DNA of 64,000 nucleotides from NCBI RefSeq assembly GCF_047675955.1, contig NC_132923.1, positions 94,051,137 through 94,115,136 of the forward strand. Reading direction: 5' to 3'. The position numbers and the translations under genes are program-made. The DNA is from Chlorocebus sabaeus (lineage: Eukaryota; Chordata; Mammalia; Primates; Cercopithecidae). A model generated the notes under the pieces. The model made no database searches. It worked only from the letters and a program-made list of their open reading frames with translations, and had not been told where the DNA came from. Positions 1 to 11,750 of this stretch are shown one piece after another; positions within the stretch are counted from its first letter, which is position 1, and the number at the start of each line of letters is the position of its first letter.

Positions 1-275
1 GTGAGGACGGAATGGGGAAATGTATGTGAAGGCACAGAGTGGATGCATGATGAGCACCCAGCAGAGGCAAGCCGCCACTTAAGAAACCTAACAAAAATTA
101 TACAGGATGGGACCCACAGAAACCCAGACGAGGAGAACACGGAGTAAGAAGCGTGGCAGCAGGTGTTGATGGTGGCAGAGTCTCCACATCAGAGGAGGCT
201 TAGTTTGCACAAGTACCCCTCTTGGCATTCAAGCAAAGCTTCCCAGTAGAAGGGACATTTGGAGCTAAAACATGA
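1..275. other. unannotated single-copy DNA
   Basis: I recognise no repeat, RNA gene or coding exon here. The sequence is purine-rich and has no long open frame. Confidence 0.4.
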
Positions 276-287
276 AAGAAGGCTGAG

Positions 288-560
288 AGGCTGGCTGTGG
301 TGGCTCACTCCTATAATCCCAGCACTTCGGGAGGCTGAGGCGGGAGGATCGCTTGAGCCCATGAGCTCGAGAACTGCCTGAACAACAAAGTGAGACCCTG
401 TCAAAAAATTAGAAAATTAACCGAGCATAGTGGTGTGTGCCTGTGGCCTCAGCTACTTGGGAGGCTGAGGTGGGAGAATCGCTGGAGCCCAGGAGATCGA
501 GGCTGCAGTGAGCTGTATTCACACCACTGCACTCCAGCTGAGACCCTGTCCCAAAAAAAC
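288..560 (+). mobile_element. AluJ-type SINE
   Basis: This is a diverged dimeric Alu with the old 'gatcgcttgagccc' and 'caaagtgagacc' signatures typical of AluJ. The flanking target duplication is AAGAAGGCTGAG at 276-287 and AAGAAGACTGAG at 561-572, with one mismatch. The tail is degraded to CCCAAAAAAAC. Confidence 0.9.
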
Positions 561-572
561 AAGAAGACTGAG

Positions 573-1567
573 GAAGTCACGGAGTTGGGGGCAAAGTTGT
601 AAACCAAAGGATGAGAAACAGACAGGCTGTTGGGCTAACTGGAGAAAGAAAATGGCTCCGGTGAGCACACAAATCGATTCATTCTCTCATTGGTCATCAG
701 TCACCTCCCACAGCATCACTGTGGACCCTGCTGACAGCCAGAACCACCCCAGCTCTAAAACCGTAACTCCCACACCTCACCAGCTGCCCACAGCCTCTCC
801 TCTTCCCACTCACCGACTGCATGAATCCCTCTGCTTGTGCTCTCCGACGGCATGGGCCCCTCCGGCCACTGGCCCTCTACTTTTCTTCCAGCCCATCACC
901 CTCTTCTTCCTCTTGTGCTTCCTTATCACAGCTCAGTGTGGAGGTGCAGTGTCTCAGTAGTGGTCTTTTCCATGCCATGAGTTCTCTTCCCTATGTCTTC
1001 ATCTCACTGGTCAAGCAAACTCCCCCATTTCTGCATCCTCCCGTGCCTGTCCCTGGCAAGCCAAACACTGCTGAGACAGTCCCAGCACAGCCAGAGGTTT
1101 CCCCGTAACTCCAGGACCCTCACCTCAAACGGGCCTTGGACACCGCTCAGTAATCAACCACAATCCACTGGCGTCTTAAAAAACTTCACCACTCCTCAAA
1201 CCTGCACCCCTCTGCCGTTATTCTCAGAGGTGGTACTAGCCAGTACCACTTTCTACTTAACTGAGAAAGAAGCAGCCACGTCTTCTCCCACTGACACACA
1301 CATGCACACACGCACACACATGCACATGAACACATACACATGCAGACATGCAGAGACATGCACACACCCCTACATCCACCCTCTTCTCTTTTCCTCTGTT
1401 TCAACATGGAAGCTGCGGCTCTCGTCTAAAGCCAACCCTCCACCTGGATTCTGGTGCCCTCCCTTTCTCTTTCCTCAGGAACCTATGTTTCTCATTATTC
1501 CTTCTTCTCTTGGATTTTCTACCTCTAATTCTAGATAAGATCCTTCCAGCTAGCCTTTATACACAGT
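573..1567. other. unannotated DNA with a CA-rich tract
   Basis: About 1 kb is pyrimidine-rich on the plus strand. Several overlapping open frames of up to 181 codons exist in different frames, but none resembles a known protein. They arise from C/T-rich composition and are not supported as genes. Confidence 0.4.
1293..1371. repeat. degenerate (CA)n microsatellite
   Basis: CACA runs are broken by ATG and GCA interruptions, for example cacacacatgcacacacgcacacac. The tract is an old, imperfect dinucleotide repeat. The short open frames crossing it are low-complexity Met/His/Thr or Cys/Val strings. Confidence 0.8.
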
Positions 1568-1581
1568 CAAATCACATTCTT

Positions 1582-1900
1582 CTTCTTTTTCTTTTTCTTT
1601 TTTTTTTTTTTTTTTTTTGAGATGGAGTCTCGCTCTGTTGCCCAGGCTGGCATGCAATGGTGCCATCTCGGCTCACTGCAACCTCTGCCTCCTGGATGCA
1701 AGAAATTCTCCTGCCTCAGCCTCCCAGGTAGCTGGGATTACAGGCACCCGCCACCATGCCTAGCTAATTTTTGCATTTTTAGTAGAGACAGGGTTTTGCC
1801 ATATTGGCCAGGCTGGTTGCGAACTCCTGACCTCAGGTGATCTGCCCGCCTCAGCCTCCCAAAGTGCTGGCATTACAGGCATAGGCCACCGTGCCCAACC
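1582..1900 (-). mobile_element. AluS-like SINE
   Basis: A complete reverse-strand Alu with its poly-T tail at the left. The target duplication is CAAATCACATTCTT at 1568-1581 and CAAATCACCTTCTT at 1901-1914. The 'gcccgcctcagcctcccaa' body and 'ccatattggccaggctgg' favour an S subfamily. Confidence 0.93.
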
Positions 1901-2029
1901 CAAATCACCTTCTTAACCAAAAATAAATTCTACCTCTGTCACCTTCTCATCTCCCTCAGCAACTACTAGCTCTCTGTTTCTCATCTCCACTGCAGGGGTA
2001 GGGGCTGTCTGCATTGTCTCCATGTTCCT

Positions 2030-2200
2030 ACCACCCACTTGTCTTTTCTGACAGCTCTAAGGAGGCATAACTGATGTACAATAAACTGCATATACTGAAA
2101 GTGCACTATTTGATGAGTTTTGCCATATGTATACCCCTGGGAAACCCTCGCTATAATTAAAGTAATGAACATCTCTATCACTCACAAGTGTCCTTGTTCC
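2030..2200 (+). mobile_element. L1M 3'-end fragment
   Basis: The stretch with 'atgtacaataaactgcatat', 'gtgcactatttgatgagttttg' and 'ccatatgtatacccc' matches the conserved terminal segment of old L1M 3' UTRs. The same module recurs at 30780 and near 63830. Only the 3' end remains. Confidence 0.7.
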
Positions 2201-2261
2201 CATGTACAAGCTTCTTGCTCCATCACTCACTAAAAACGCCCTTGATAAAGGTACCAGTGGT

Positions 2262-2350
2262 GTGCTTGCTTCAGTAGCACATACACTGAAACTGGAATGA
2301 TACAGCTGCTCAAGGATGATGCACAAATTTGTGATGTGTTCCATACTTTT
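2262..2350 (+). pseudogene. U6 snRNA pseudogene, internally deleted
   Basis: The start GTGCTTGCTTCAGTAGCACA matches the 5' end of U6 (normally GTGCTCGCTTCGGCAGCACA). The 3' part with CAAGGATGATGCACAAATT and 'gttccatactttt' matches the U6 3' region. About 18-20 nt are missing in the middle, around the ACAGAGA and catalytic stem region, where GATACAG runs almost directly into CTGCTCAAGG. U6 is normally about 107 nt and this copy is 89 nt. It cannot form a working spliceosomal U6. Such copies usually arise by L1-mediated retrotransposition. Confidence 0.88.
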
Positions 2351-2519
2351 TAATGTCTTTATTTTAAAACGATACAGTGGGCTACCTCTCACCAAACCTG
2401 ATGGGAAATGGTCATTGTCTCTCAGATGTCTCAGAAATATCCTAAATTCAATCTGTTCAAAACCAGACTGATAGGCTTATCCCCAAACCTACTTCTCCTC
2501 CAGTAGTACCACCAGGAAT

Positions 2520-3290
2520 TGTTCCTGACACACTTAGGTGATGCTGCACAAAGCGCCTTCCATTTCACCTACACAGCTGCCTCCACCCCCTCCTCTCCAT
2601 CTCCATCATCACCACCTTAGCCTCAAACTCCTTAATCACTCATCTGCAGCACAGCAATGGTCTCCTGACTGCCAACTGTATTACGTTGATGCACACACTT
2701 CACCTCCGAGCTGCAGCCAGAGGGATCTACTTGGAAAGCAAGTATGATCATGTAATCCTCACTCCCATTTATTATAAAATATGGACAAAGACTGAAATCC
2801 ATAGCATGGCCTATATGGCTTATGAGGTCTGGCCTCTCCTCTCCTCTCCAGCCCTCCCTTAACCCATCCCCACCTTGCTCTCTGGTCTCTCACCACGCTG
2901 GCCTCTTTTCAATCCCTTTAACTAACTGGGATTCCCCATTACAGGGCTTGGCACATGTTGTTCTTCATCCTGAATGCTTTCCCATTCATGCTTCAGACCT
3001 TGGCTCAATTATTACTGCCTCAGAGAAGCCCTTCCTGACTTCATTAAGTGAGTTGAATGTCTTGTCCCATCTTCACTTAGCACTTAGCATCTCACCTTTG
3101 TAGTGGGTGCCACAGTTGTGATTTGATTATCTGTATGCCTATCTGTTTCACTCACAATTAACTTCCTTTACTAAATTCCTAGGGAAGAGACAGGGTATGT
3201 CTTTCTTTGCTCACCATAGTAGGCTCAATGCCTGACCTAGTCGACCTAGTCCCTAGCATTAACAATAAATATGTGTGAAATTAATGAACA
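2520..3290 (+). mobile_element. L2 LINE 3' fragment
   Basis: The order of motifs follows the L2 3' region: 'gcagccagagggatct', 'gatcatgtaatcctcactccc', 'gaaatccatagcatggcc', 'agaagcccttcctgact', 'gggaagagacagggtatgtc' and 'aacaataaatatgtgtgaa'. The element is old and heavily diverged. Apparent open frames inside it are decayed. Confidence 0.75.
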
Positions 3291-3339
3291 CAGAGTGAGA
3301 ATCTGTGTGCCACGCTCTTCTGCATATTCAGTTGCATTC

Positions 3340-3480
3340 ACTCCTAGCACCAGCCTTGCCAGTTGGGTATTGTTCTTTATAAATGAGATGATCAAGGCTC
3401 AGGGAAGCTAAGAAACCTACCCATGGTCACACAGCTGGAAGTGACTGAGCCTGAGTCCTTGTCAGCTCCCAGCTTCCTGG
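3340..3480 (-). mobile_element. MIR SINE
   Basis: The core 'aaatgagatgatcaaggctcaggga' and 'ccatggtcacacagctgg' is the reverse complement of the MIR core (CAGCTGTGTGACC, CTCAGTTTCCTCATC). Confidence 0.75.
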
Positions 3481-4445
3481 AAGGGGTGAGGGAACATCTT
3501 CATATCTACTCCCATACTCCACGGGCTTGTGCATAGGTGGTGCTTTACAGCATTACCTCAGTTTGCCCCCAGAATTGGCCTGTGATATGGGTGCTCCAAC
3601 CTTTTCCAAATGCAGTCATTTCATTGAAATACAGAAAGATTATGTGAGCAGCCTACAATTACTCAGCAAAATTGCAGAGCTAGCCTTGTAATCCAAAGTA
3701 TCCGGGATGTTTTCACTGCACCGGGCACGATAGAACAGGCAGGTGAAATCAGCGTGGAGGAATTGTTAACTCCCAAACAAAGGTCTGAGCTGGCTGCTGA
3801 ATCTCCCCTCCGGTCACATTCACCACCCTGAGTCATCTGGGCTTTGGAAAATGCTCTTCCTTGGAGCTGCTCTGTTGGTGCATGACCCTGGCATTGGAGA
3901 GTGTCCAACCAAAGGAAAAGCAAGAGTTGGAGCCATGCTACATCCTGGTGTCAACTCAAGGAAGCCCATGTCAAGACGGGAGGTGGCAGCGTGTCCCTGG
4001 AGCTGACCTTCCACCTCAGCTTAAAAATTAATTCTGGTTTTGGGGTGGCTTCTCCACAGGTTCTGTGTCAGCCGTCATCTTCCCTCTGGGCACAGTGTGG
4101 AAGCATGGGCTGGGTGCGGCCCAGGCAGACGGTGCCAGCTGTCTGCAGGCCCTGGGCAGGATCAGCCAGTATCCAGCTGGACTAGAACCAAGGGCACTGG
4201 AGCTGCTTGGGCCTGAGCCTCCCTGCCTGCCTTTCTTGTGAAGTGGGAGAGGCTCATCAGCTGCGGCGGCCTATGGTAATAGTGGGGTTCCTAGGAAGAC
4301 TTCTCTGGGCTGGCCAAGTGGCGACCACCTTCTGACTGGTAGGATGGGCAGTCTGTCTACCTGCCTCCCTGTGGTGGATCTATTGGAGCCCCCATGCTTT
4401 CCTCTGCAGGCCCACGGCTCATGTCTTCCTTCTAGGTATAACTGA
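3481..4445. other. unannotated single-copy DNA
   Basis: Nearly 1 kb has no repeat that I recognise. Open frames on both strands are short (up to 94 codons) and unlike known proteins. No clear exon with splice sites was found. Confidence 0.4.
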
Positions 4446-4448
4446 ATA

Positions 4449-4650
4449 GAGCAGTATTTCTCGAATTATCTACAATCAATCTCAGACCCATCTTTTCAGG
4501 TCACAGCCTATGCATGTTGTGGCAATTCCAAATTACTATAAAACATTTCTAAATTTTTACTCAGGATTTTGGTACTTAACTCACTGTGGTCTAGGAACAA
4601 GGAGTTAGCCAGTTTGCATGGTCCATGGACCACACTTGGAGGACCACTGG
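4449..4650. mobile_element. hAT-like non-autonomous DNA transposon
   Basis: The piece begins CAGTATTTCTCGAAT and ends ACTTGGAGGACCACTG. Together they form imperfect terminal inverted repeats of the CAGTGGTTCTCAA type used by MER5/Charlie elements. Internal sequence is diverged, so no family name is given. Confidence 0.5.
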
Positions 4651-4769
4651 AATCGAGGACCCACTGTGGGCTAAGATCTTGGGGGTTGTGAGTGAAGGGA
4701 CCCAGAAATGAGAAAGACCCTGTCTGTTGCCCTGGAGGAGCACAGGTTCTAGAGAAAGACACCTGAATT

Positions 4770-4880
4770 AAATCCTGCCTTTTCACCTGCTAGTAATGTT
4801 TGGCAAGATACTTCCTTTTGTTGTGCCTCAGTTTCTTTATCTGGAAAACAAGGATACCTATTATAGAAAGTAGCTATTGT
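4770..4880 (+). mobile_element. MIR SINE
   Basis: The run 'aaatcctgccttttcacctg ... gcaagatacttcc ... gtgcctcagtttctttatctgg' follows the MIR core in the forward orientation. Confidence 0.65.
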
Positions 4881-5069
4881 TACCCACTGCTCATTGTCTG
4901 GACAAAGATAGATAGCATCTGATTTTCCTTTAAATTTTGGTAGACTGACCCCTTCCCATGGCTGCGGGGATGGGGATATAACCTAAGTGTGGCCATTTAG
5001 CAAATTTGATCTCCCTGATTATATGATTGGTCCAGAATTGTGCACACACCCAAGCTGATGCACTGAAGG

Positions 5070-5343
5070 TCTGTCATGGACCCCTCGCTGGATGTGTTGA
5101 AGAAGAGATGCTGTTTTTCTACTGGGGTTGCTAAGTATGAGGAGCATCTTTCTAAAAACAAAGCCAGTACAGAAGAAAGCCAAGCCAAAAGATGGAGAAA
5201 AAGGCTCCTTGAAACAGTGTTTGAGTACCTGGTTCCAGACAAGCCTAAAGCTAGACTGAGTCATGGAACTTTCAATTAGGTGCTATACATCTTTTTTATT
5301 TTTTCCTAAGTCGGTTTGAGTTCAATTTTGTTACCCACAACCA
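5070..5343 (+). mobile_element. old interspersed repeat, family not assigned
   Basis: The 3' part (motifs 'ccagacaagcctaaagctag', 'ctaagtcggtttgagttc', 'gttacccacaaccaaag') matches a common ancient mammalian repeat. I remember its consensus ending with GCCAGTTTGAGTTGGGTTTCTGTC-like sequence. A related copy seems to lie on the minus strand near 28400. The 67-codon open frame at 5076-5279 lies in it and is not supported as a gene. Confidence 0.4.
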
Positions 5344-5353
5344 AAGAAGTTTT

Positions 5354-5658
5354 TTTGTTTTTGTTTTTGTTGTTTATTGAGATGGAGTCTCGTTTTGTCA
5401 CCTAGGCTGGAGTGCAGTGGCATGATCTCAGCTCACTGCAACCTCCACCTCCCAGGTTCAAGTGATTCTCCTGCCTCAGTCCCCTGAGTAGCTGGGATTA
5501 CAGGCACCCACCACCACTCCTGGCTAATTTTTGTATTTTTAGTAGAGATTGGGTTTCATCACATTGGCCAGGCTGGCCTCGAACTCCTGACCTCAAGAGA
5601 TCTGCCCACTTTGGCTTCCTGAAGAGCGGGGATTATAGGCATGAGGCACTGCCCGGCC
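5354..5658 (-). mobile_element. AluS-like SINE
   Basis: A reverse-strand dimeric Alu whose tail is (TTTTTG)n-like. A short target duplication AAGAAGTTTT flanks it at 5344-5353 and 5659-5668. Several private changes are present, for example 'ctgaagagcggggatt' in place of the usual 'aaagtgctgggatt'. Confidence 0.9.
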
Positions 5659-5668
5659 AAGAAGTTTT

Positions 5669-5982
5669 AATATACCAATCATGAGATGAGGTAATGTATT
5701 GAAAAGCTCACCACAGTGTCTGACCCAGATTAAACACCCAATAAATGGAAACTATCATCATTATTCTCATCATCAAGTATCCGTTGAGGTGTATTATATG
5801 CTGTGTACTGGGGATATGAAGATAAATCAGATATAATCTGTCCTCAAGAAGTTTCCAGTCTATGGGGAAGTATGAATCAAAGAGACCCAATTCCTGTAAT
5901 AAACAGGGAAAAATTCCATCAGGGTCAACAGAGCTGGACTAACCAAGGCTCATGTGGCTGCAAGAAGAGAAAGACACTGACA
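5669..5982. other. ancient repeat-like DNA
   Basis: The stretch with 'gctgtgtactggggatatgaa' and 'cctcaagaagtttccagtcta' resembles a very old mammalian repeat motif (L3/CR1-like). It is too diverged to assign. No gene is seen. Confidence 0.3.
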
Positions 5983-6286
5983 GGCTGGGTGCGGTGGCTC
6001 ATGCCTGTAATTCCTGCACTTTGGGAGGCCAAGGCAGGCAGATCATTTGAGGTCTGGAGTTTGAGACCAGCCTGGCCAACATGGTGAAACCCCATCTCTA
6101 CTAAAAATGCAAAATTAGCCGGGCGTGGTGGCATGTGCCTGTAGTCCCAGCTACATGGGAGGCTGAGGCAGGAGAATTGCTTGAACCTGGGAGGCAGAGG
6201 TTGCAGTGAGCTGAGATTGTGCCACTGTACTCCAGCTTAGGCAGCAGAGTGAGACTCTATCTCAATAAATAAATAATAAAACAAAT
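5983..6286 (+). mobile_element. AluS-like SINE
   Basis: A forward Alu of full length: 'ggctgggtgcggtggctcat', 'gagaccagcctggccaacat', then 'gactctatctcaataaata'. The tail became (AATA)n-like. Confidence 0.92.
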
Positions 6287-7080
6287 AAAGATTGACTTAT
6301 TATTATTTTTAAGGAAGCTAAAGGTAAGGGAAATCCAACTGACTAATGCTCAGAAAAGATTTCCTGGTCTGTTCAGCAGGTAGTGTTCCCTGCTAGCTTC
6401 ACCCTTTTGATGCTTCCTAAACAAGACATGTCCTAGAGATGTTCATTCCTGTTGAGATGCACCATGCTCTTGGTATTCTGTCTTTCCCCTGCTCATTCAC
6501 CCCACCCCTGCGCCACACCCAATCAGTTGCCAAATCCTATTCATTCAAACCCTGCAATGGTCTTTCACCAGGCTGTCCCCTCCGTCCATCTTCCCACTCC
6601 CTAGGCCCTGCTGCGCACACAGCCTCCACTACACTCCATCTCACCTCCTCTTCCCACAGCACATTCCGGAGCTGGTGAGATCTTCTCATTGCCTAAGAAA
6701 TAAACAGCAAACCTTTAGTGGGACTGCAGGGCTTCCATGAACACTTCTCACTTTCCTGTCTAAAACAGTTGCTATTGGTACCCTGCCCATGCCCCTTAGC
6801 CCATCTGGAAAGTGACCTACAGATTTTGTGAAGGATTCTTGTACACACTGGTGGTTTCATGCCTCAAGCATCCACAGTCCTCTTCCCCAGGGCTTTCTCT
6901 GGTGGCTGGAGCTGGCTCACTCACCTGGGCAGGGTTGAATAGCCAGAGAGTTGATGTCCCTGGGAGCAACCCTCAAGCACCAGAATTCTGGACCTACCCG
7001 AGTAGGCAGACAAATACTCTGACATCATTGCCTCTCTGTGGAACAACTCTAAAGTGTGTCATACAGAGTCTCTCAGAGGG
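6287..7080. other. unannotated DNA with possible L2 remnant
   Basis: Around 6470-6700 the words 'aatcagttgccaaatcctatt' and 'acagcctccactacactcca' recall the L2 open-frame end in forward orientation. The rest is unrecognised. The open frame at 6812-7366 has no protein resemblance. Confidence 0.35.
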
Positions 7081-7930
7081 TCCCCAGTTACCCAACTTAC
7101 TCATCTTTTATTGGCTTTCCTCTCTTCTCTGTCTCTCTTCACTACTCCTTTACAGTGCTCCTTTCAACATCCTCTCAAATAAAATACTTGCACCTAAATC
7201 CTTGATTCAGCATATGCTTTGTGAGGTGCCCAAATCAGGACACTTTCAAAGCCTAAGCATAATTCCCGGAGCACTGTCATGCATCCTTAAGTGCAACCAA
7301 CTTGAAACTATATGCCCCCTGCTTTCACCCTTCCATGACTTTGCCTGGCTGTACCCTTCACCTTGAAAGGCTTCCCACTTTCATATCTGTCCTCTCCCAT
7401 CTGTTGTTCAAGAATCAACTCAGGTTTCATTGTTTTTCATGATAAGCACAAGGAGTGATCACTCAATGCTTTGAACTCCAGAGCAGTTTATTGCTTCCTT
7501 CAGCATCACCTTTGTCCTCCAGGTTTCTCGACCTAGCAGAGTCTATTGACAAACTCTCCTTTACTTTTGTTCAACTGATGGCCTCGATGGCCAGTTCTAG
7601 ACCTTATCATTACCCAGTTCTGGGATCTTAGATTTCAGTGTTTCCTGGATGACCACAGATACCTTTGGCTTTCTTGCTCCAGGGACACCTGCTCTATGAG
7701 GTTATCAAGGCCCCAATCTCTTCCTCCCTATCTCTCAACCCCTCTAGACCAGGCCTACCCTACCAATCCCATCCTGGTGAATCTTTTTCTCTAACTCACC
7801 AGTACCTTGGCCTCTTCCATCCTTCCAGTTGTACAAAATCCACGTCTCGGTCAGTTCACCCATCAGCCTCACTGGTTTCCTCTCCAACAGTGGCCTCAGA
7901 AGAAGTGCAAATCAGTTAAGCGCATACACA
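7081..7930. other. diverged repeat-rich DNA, no gene
   Basis: The segment 7080-7200 ends with an 'aaataaaatacttgcacctaa' motif like the polyadenylation end of an old LTR. The segment 7270-7520 has L2-like words ('ttcaccttgaaaggcttccc', 'tgttcaagaatcaactcagg'). Both calls are weak. The remainder is unassigned. Confidence 0.3.
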
Positions 7931-7939
7931 GGACTTACT

Positions 7940-8265
7940 AGGACTAAAACTCTAGCTCCACAGCTATTTACTGTATGATCTCGGGCAATGTAAGTTTTTG
8001 GACTGCAGCCTCCTTCTCTGTAAAAGAGAAAAATAATAAAATGTTATTCTTTTACCCTCAGATAAAATTCAGTATTATGGAACCTTCAGTGTAACGTTCG
8101 ACTTTTAAATACCAAAGACGGGACAAACCGTCAGTCACTAGTAATGGGTTGTGTTAATCTTGCTTCTATTACTGTGTGTCTACTTCAATTGGTTCGGAGG
8201 GCACTTAGAATTGTGCCTGGCACAGGGTAACCACTTCATAAATGCTAGCTGCTGTTATTACTACT
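7940..8265 (+). mobile_element. MIR SINE, possibly in two pieces
   Basis: MIR-like words appear at both ends: 'cagctatttactgtatgatc' near 7960 and 'gtgcctggcacagggtaacc' plus 'ataaatgctagctgctgtta' near 8215-8260. The middle is poorly conserved or contains another insertion. Confidence 0.5.
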
Positions 8266-8340
8266 TTACTAGTTTCCTACGGCTGCCATAACACACTGCT
8301 ACAAATTGAGTGGCTTAGAGCAATGGAAGCATATTTTCTT

Positions 8341-8632
8341 TTTCTTTTTTTGAGACGGAGTCTTGCTCTGTTGCCCATGCTGGAGTGCAGTGGCACAATC
8401 TCAGTTCATCGCAACCTCTGCCTCCTGCGTTCAAGCCATTCTCCTGCCTCAGCGTCTTGAGTAGCTGGGATTACAGACGTGTGCCAACACGACTGGCTAA
8501 CTTTTGTATTTTTAGTAGAGATGATATTTTCACCATGTTGGTCAGGTTGGTCTTGAACTCCTGACCTCGTGATCCGCCCGCCTCAGCCTCCCAAAGTGCT
8601 AAGATTACAGGTGTGAGCCACCGTGCCCAGCT
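8341..8632 (-). mobile_element. AluS-like SINE with 17-bp target duplication
   Basis: The perfect duplication TGGAAGCATATTTTCTT lies at 8324-8340 and 8633-8649. The element sits inside the MLT1 LTR. 'cacgactggctaac' and 'gatgatattttcacc' are private changes. Confidence 0.95.
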
Positions 8633-8922
8633 TGGAAGCATATTTTCTTACATGCTCTGGAGGGCAGTGTCTGCAGAGGTGGCTCTTTGGAGGCTCTGAA
8701 GGGGCACTGACTAATGCCCCTCTCCTGGCTCCTGATGACTGCTGGCAGTCCTTGCTGTTTTGGTTTAGAACTGTACTGCTCTAATCTCTGACTCTATGTC
8801 CACATGGCCGTCCTGCTCTGTGTTTCTGTCTCCAGTCTCCCTCTGATTTGCTCTTACAAGGACACTTGCTATTGCATTTAGGACCCATCCTAAATCCAGG
8901 ATGATCTCATCTTGAGATTCTT

Positions 8923-9224
8923 TTTTTGTTGTTTGTTTGTTTTGAGACAGAGTTTCGCTGTTGTTGCCCATGCTGGAGTGCAATGGCGCGATGTCGGCAC
9001 ACTGCAACCTCTGCCTCCCGGGTTCAAGCATTTCTCCTGCCTCAGCCTCCCGAGTAGCTGGGATTACAGGCAGGCACCACCATGCCCGGCTCATTTTGTA
9101 TTTTCAGTAGAGACAGGGTTTCTCCATATTGGTCAAGCTGGTCTCGAACTCCCAACCTCAGGTGATCTGCCTGCCTCAGCCTCCCAAAGTGCTGGGATTA
9201 CAGGCGTGAGCCACTGCGCCCAGC
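8923..9224 (-). mobile_element. AluS-like SINE with 17-bp target duplication
   Basis: The perfect duplication CTCATCTTGAGATTCTT lies at 8906-8922 and 9225-9241, inside the same MLT1 LTR. The tail is (TTTG)n-like. Confidence 0.95.
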
Positions 9225-9443
9225 CTCATCTTGAGATTCTTAATTACACTGACAGATACCTATTTCGTCCAACTAGGGTCACATTCACAGGTTCCAGGGA
9301 TTAGGACTTGGACATGTCATTTGGGGGCCACTATTCAACCCACTGCAATTTTCATTACAAAGAGTTTCAGTGGAGAGGTGGGAGTGGAAGCCAGATTGCA
9401 GAGGATCAACAAAGAGGAGGTGAAGAAACATAGATGATTATTT

Positions 9444-10033
<590 letters not shown>

Positions 10034-10046
10034 TAGATGATTATTT

Positions 10047-10704
10047 GAGACACTTGGTTAAGAGGGGATGCAGATGAAGGGAGAGCTGGAGGAGGACGAG
10101 AAGCAGAAGACAGATTTTTGTTCCTGTTTTAAAATATGGTGTATCCTTGAGTCTCTTGGGGGAAAAAAGATGAGAAAGACAGGGGAAGATTTAAAGATAC
10201 AGGAGAGGGAGGAACAATGAAGCAAGGAGCTGGTCCCAGGACTAAGTTGCCATCAATAAATCAGGGCTGAATGGATGAGTCAGTAAACCCCAGGATGGGC
10301 CAGCCACAGACCAGCTACCACCAAGCAGGTCGGAACAGAGACATGGCCGGAGGAGAGAAGAGTGTGCCAAGGAGCCACCATGACAAAAGAAAACAAAACC
10401 AACCAAGCCTCTGGTGGAAGACCTGAGATTTGAAAGGGCTGAACCAGAGATCATTTGGGCAGTTATAAACCACTTTCGTCAGTTTCTCATCTGAAGCACT
10501 GATTCCTGCTGGAGGGCAGGCAGAGCAATCAGTGTTACTTGGACGGGGGAAGAAATCGAGACCCAGAAAGGCCTTGGGGCTAGTGAAGGACACACAGGTT
10601 GTTGGGGTGTTCAGAGTTCCAGCTGAAGAGGCAGGGAGCCCAGGAAGTCCTGGTGGGGGGTGGGGTGTCCTCTGACAGCAAAAAGAGGCAGTTATTGAGG
10701 TCTT
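10047..10704. other. unannotated purine-rich DNA
   Basis: About 650 bp is rich in GA on the plus strand. A 130-codon reverse open frame at 10315-10707 has no recognisable domain. No repeat was identified. Confidence 0.4.
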
Positions 10705-10938
10705 CACTCAGAAATGGATATTTTTTATTTCAATAGTTTTTGGGGTACAAGAGGTTTTTGGTTACATAGATAAGTTCTCTAGTGGTGATTTCTGACATTT
10801 TAGTTCACCCAAGCTGTGTACACTGTACCCAATATGTAGTCATTTATCCCTCACCCCCTCCCAAGCTTCCCACCCGAGTCCCCAAAGTCCATTATATCAT
10901 TCTTATGCCTGTTCATCCTCATAGTTTAGCTCCCACTT

Positions 10939-11231
10939 TTTTTTCCCCACAAGATGGAGTCTTGCTCTGTCACCCAGGCTGGAGTGCAGTGGCGCAATCT
11001 CGGCTCACTGCAACCTCTGGCTCCCAGTTCAAGCGATTATCCTGCCTCGGCCTCCTGAGCAGCTGGGATTACAGGCACGTGCCACCACACTCAGCTAATT
11101 TTTGTATTCTTAGTAGAGACGGGCTTTCACCATGTTGGCCAGGCTGGTCTCTAACTCTTGACCTCATGATCTGTCCGCCTCGACCTCCCAAACTGCTGCG
11201 ATCACAGGTGTGAGCCACCAGGCCCGGCCAC
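10939..11231 (-). mobile_element. AluS-like SINE in L1
   Basis: Target duplication TTAGCTCCCACTT at 10926-10938 and TTAACTCCCACTT at 11232-11244. The insertion is in the L1 3' UTR. Confidence 0.93.
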
Positions 11232-11715
11232 TTAACTCCCACTTATCAGTGAGGATGTACGTTTGGTTTTCCATTTCTGGGTTACTTCACTTAGAATAAT
11301 GGCCTCCAGCTCCATCTAAGTTGCTGCAAAACAACATTCCTTTTTTTAGTTGAGAAGTATTTCATGGTGTATACATACTACATTCCTTTTTATAGCTGAG
11401 TAGTATTCCATGGTGTATATATACCACATTTTCTTTATCCACTTGGTTGATGGGCACTTAGTTCGGTTCCATATCTTTGCAATTGCAAATTGTGCTGCTA
11501 AAAACATATGTGTGCAGATGTCGTTTTCATTATAACTTTTTTTTCCTTTGGGTACATACCTAGTAGTTGGACTGCTGGATCAAGTAGTAGATCCACTTTT
11601 AGTTCTTCAAGGAATCTCCATATTGTTTTCCATAGCAATTATACCAATTTACATTCCACCGGCATGTAAAAATGTTCCCTTTTCATCATATCCATGCCAA
11701 CATCTATTGTCTTTT

Positions 11716-11723
<8 letters not shown>

Positions 11724-11750
<27 letters not shown>

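Larger units (their letters stand above)
8267..9347 (-). mobile_element. MLT1-type MaLR LTR, split by two Alus
   Basis: Read on the minus strand, it begins TGCAGTGGGTTGAATAGTGG and ends near GGAAACTAGTAAAG, as MLT1 LTRs do. Motifs such as 'aaggacacttgctattgcat' and 'ggtcacattcacaggt' (plus strand) mark the body. Two Alus, at 8341-8632 and 8923-9224, interrupt it, each with a 17-bp target duplication. Removing them leaves a near-complete LTR of about 450 bp. No internal retroviral sequence is seen, so it is a solo LTR. Confidence 0.8.

Noticed and set aside
8912..9304. Open frames such as 130 codons with SCLSLPSSWDYR-type peptides, seen many times
   Set aside because: This peptide pattern is the translation of reverse-strand Alu. 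All such frames in the window were discarded.
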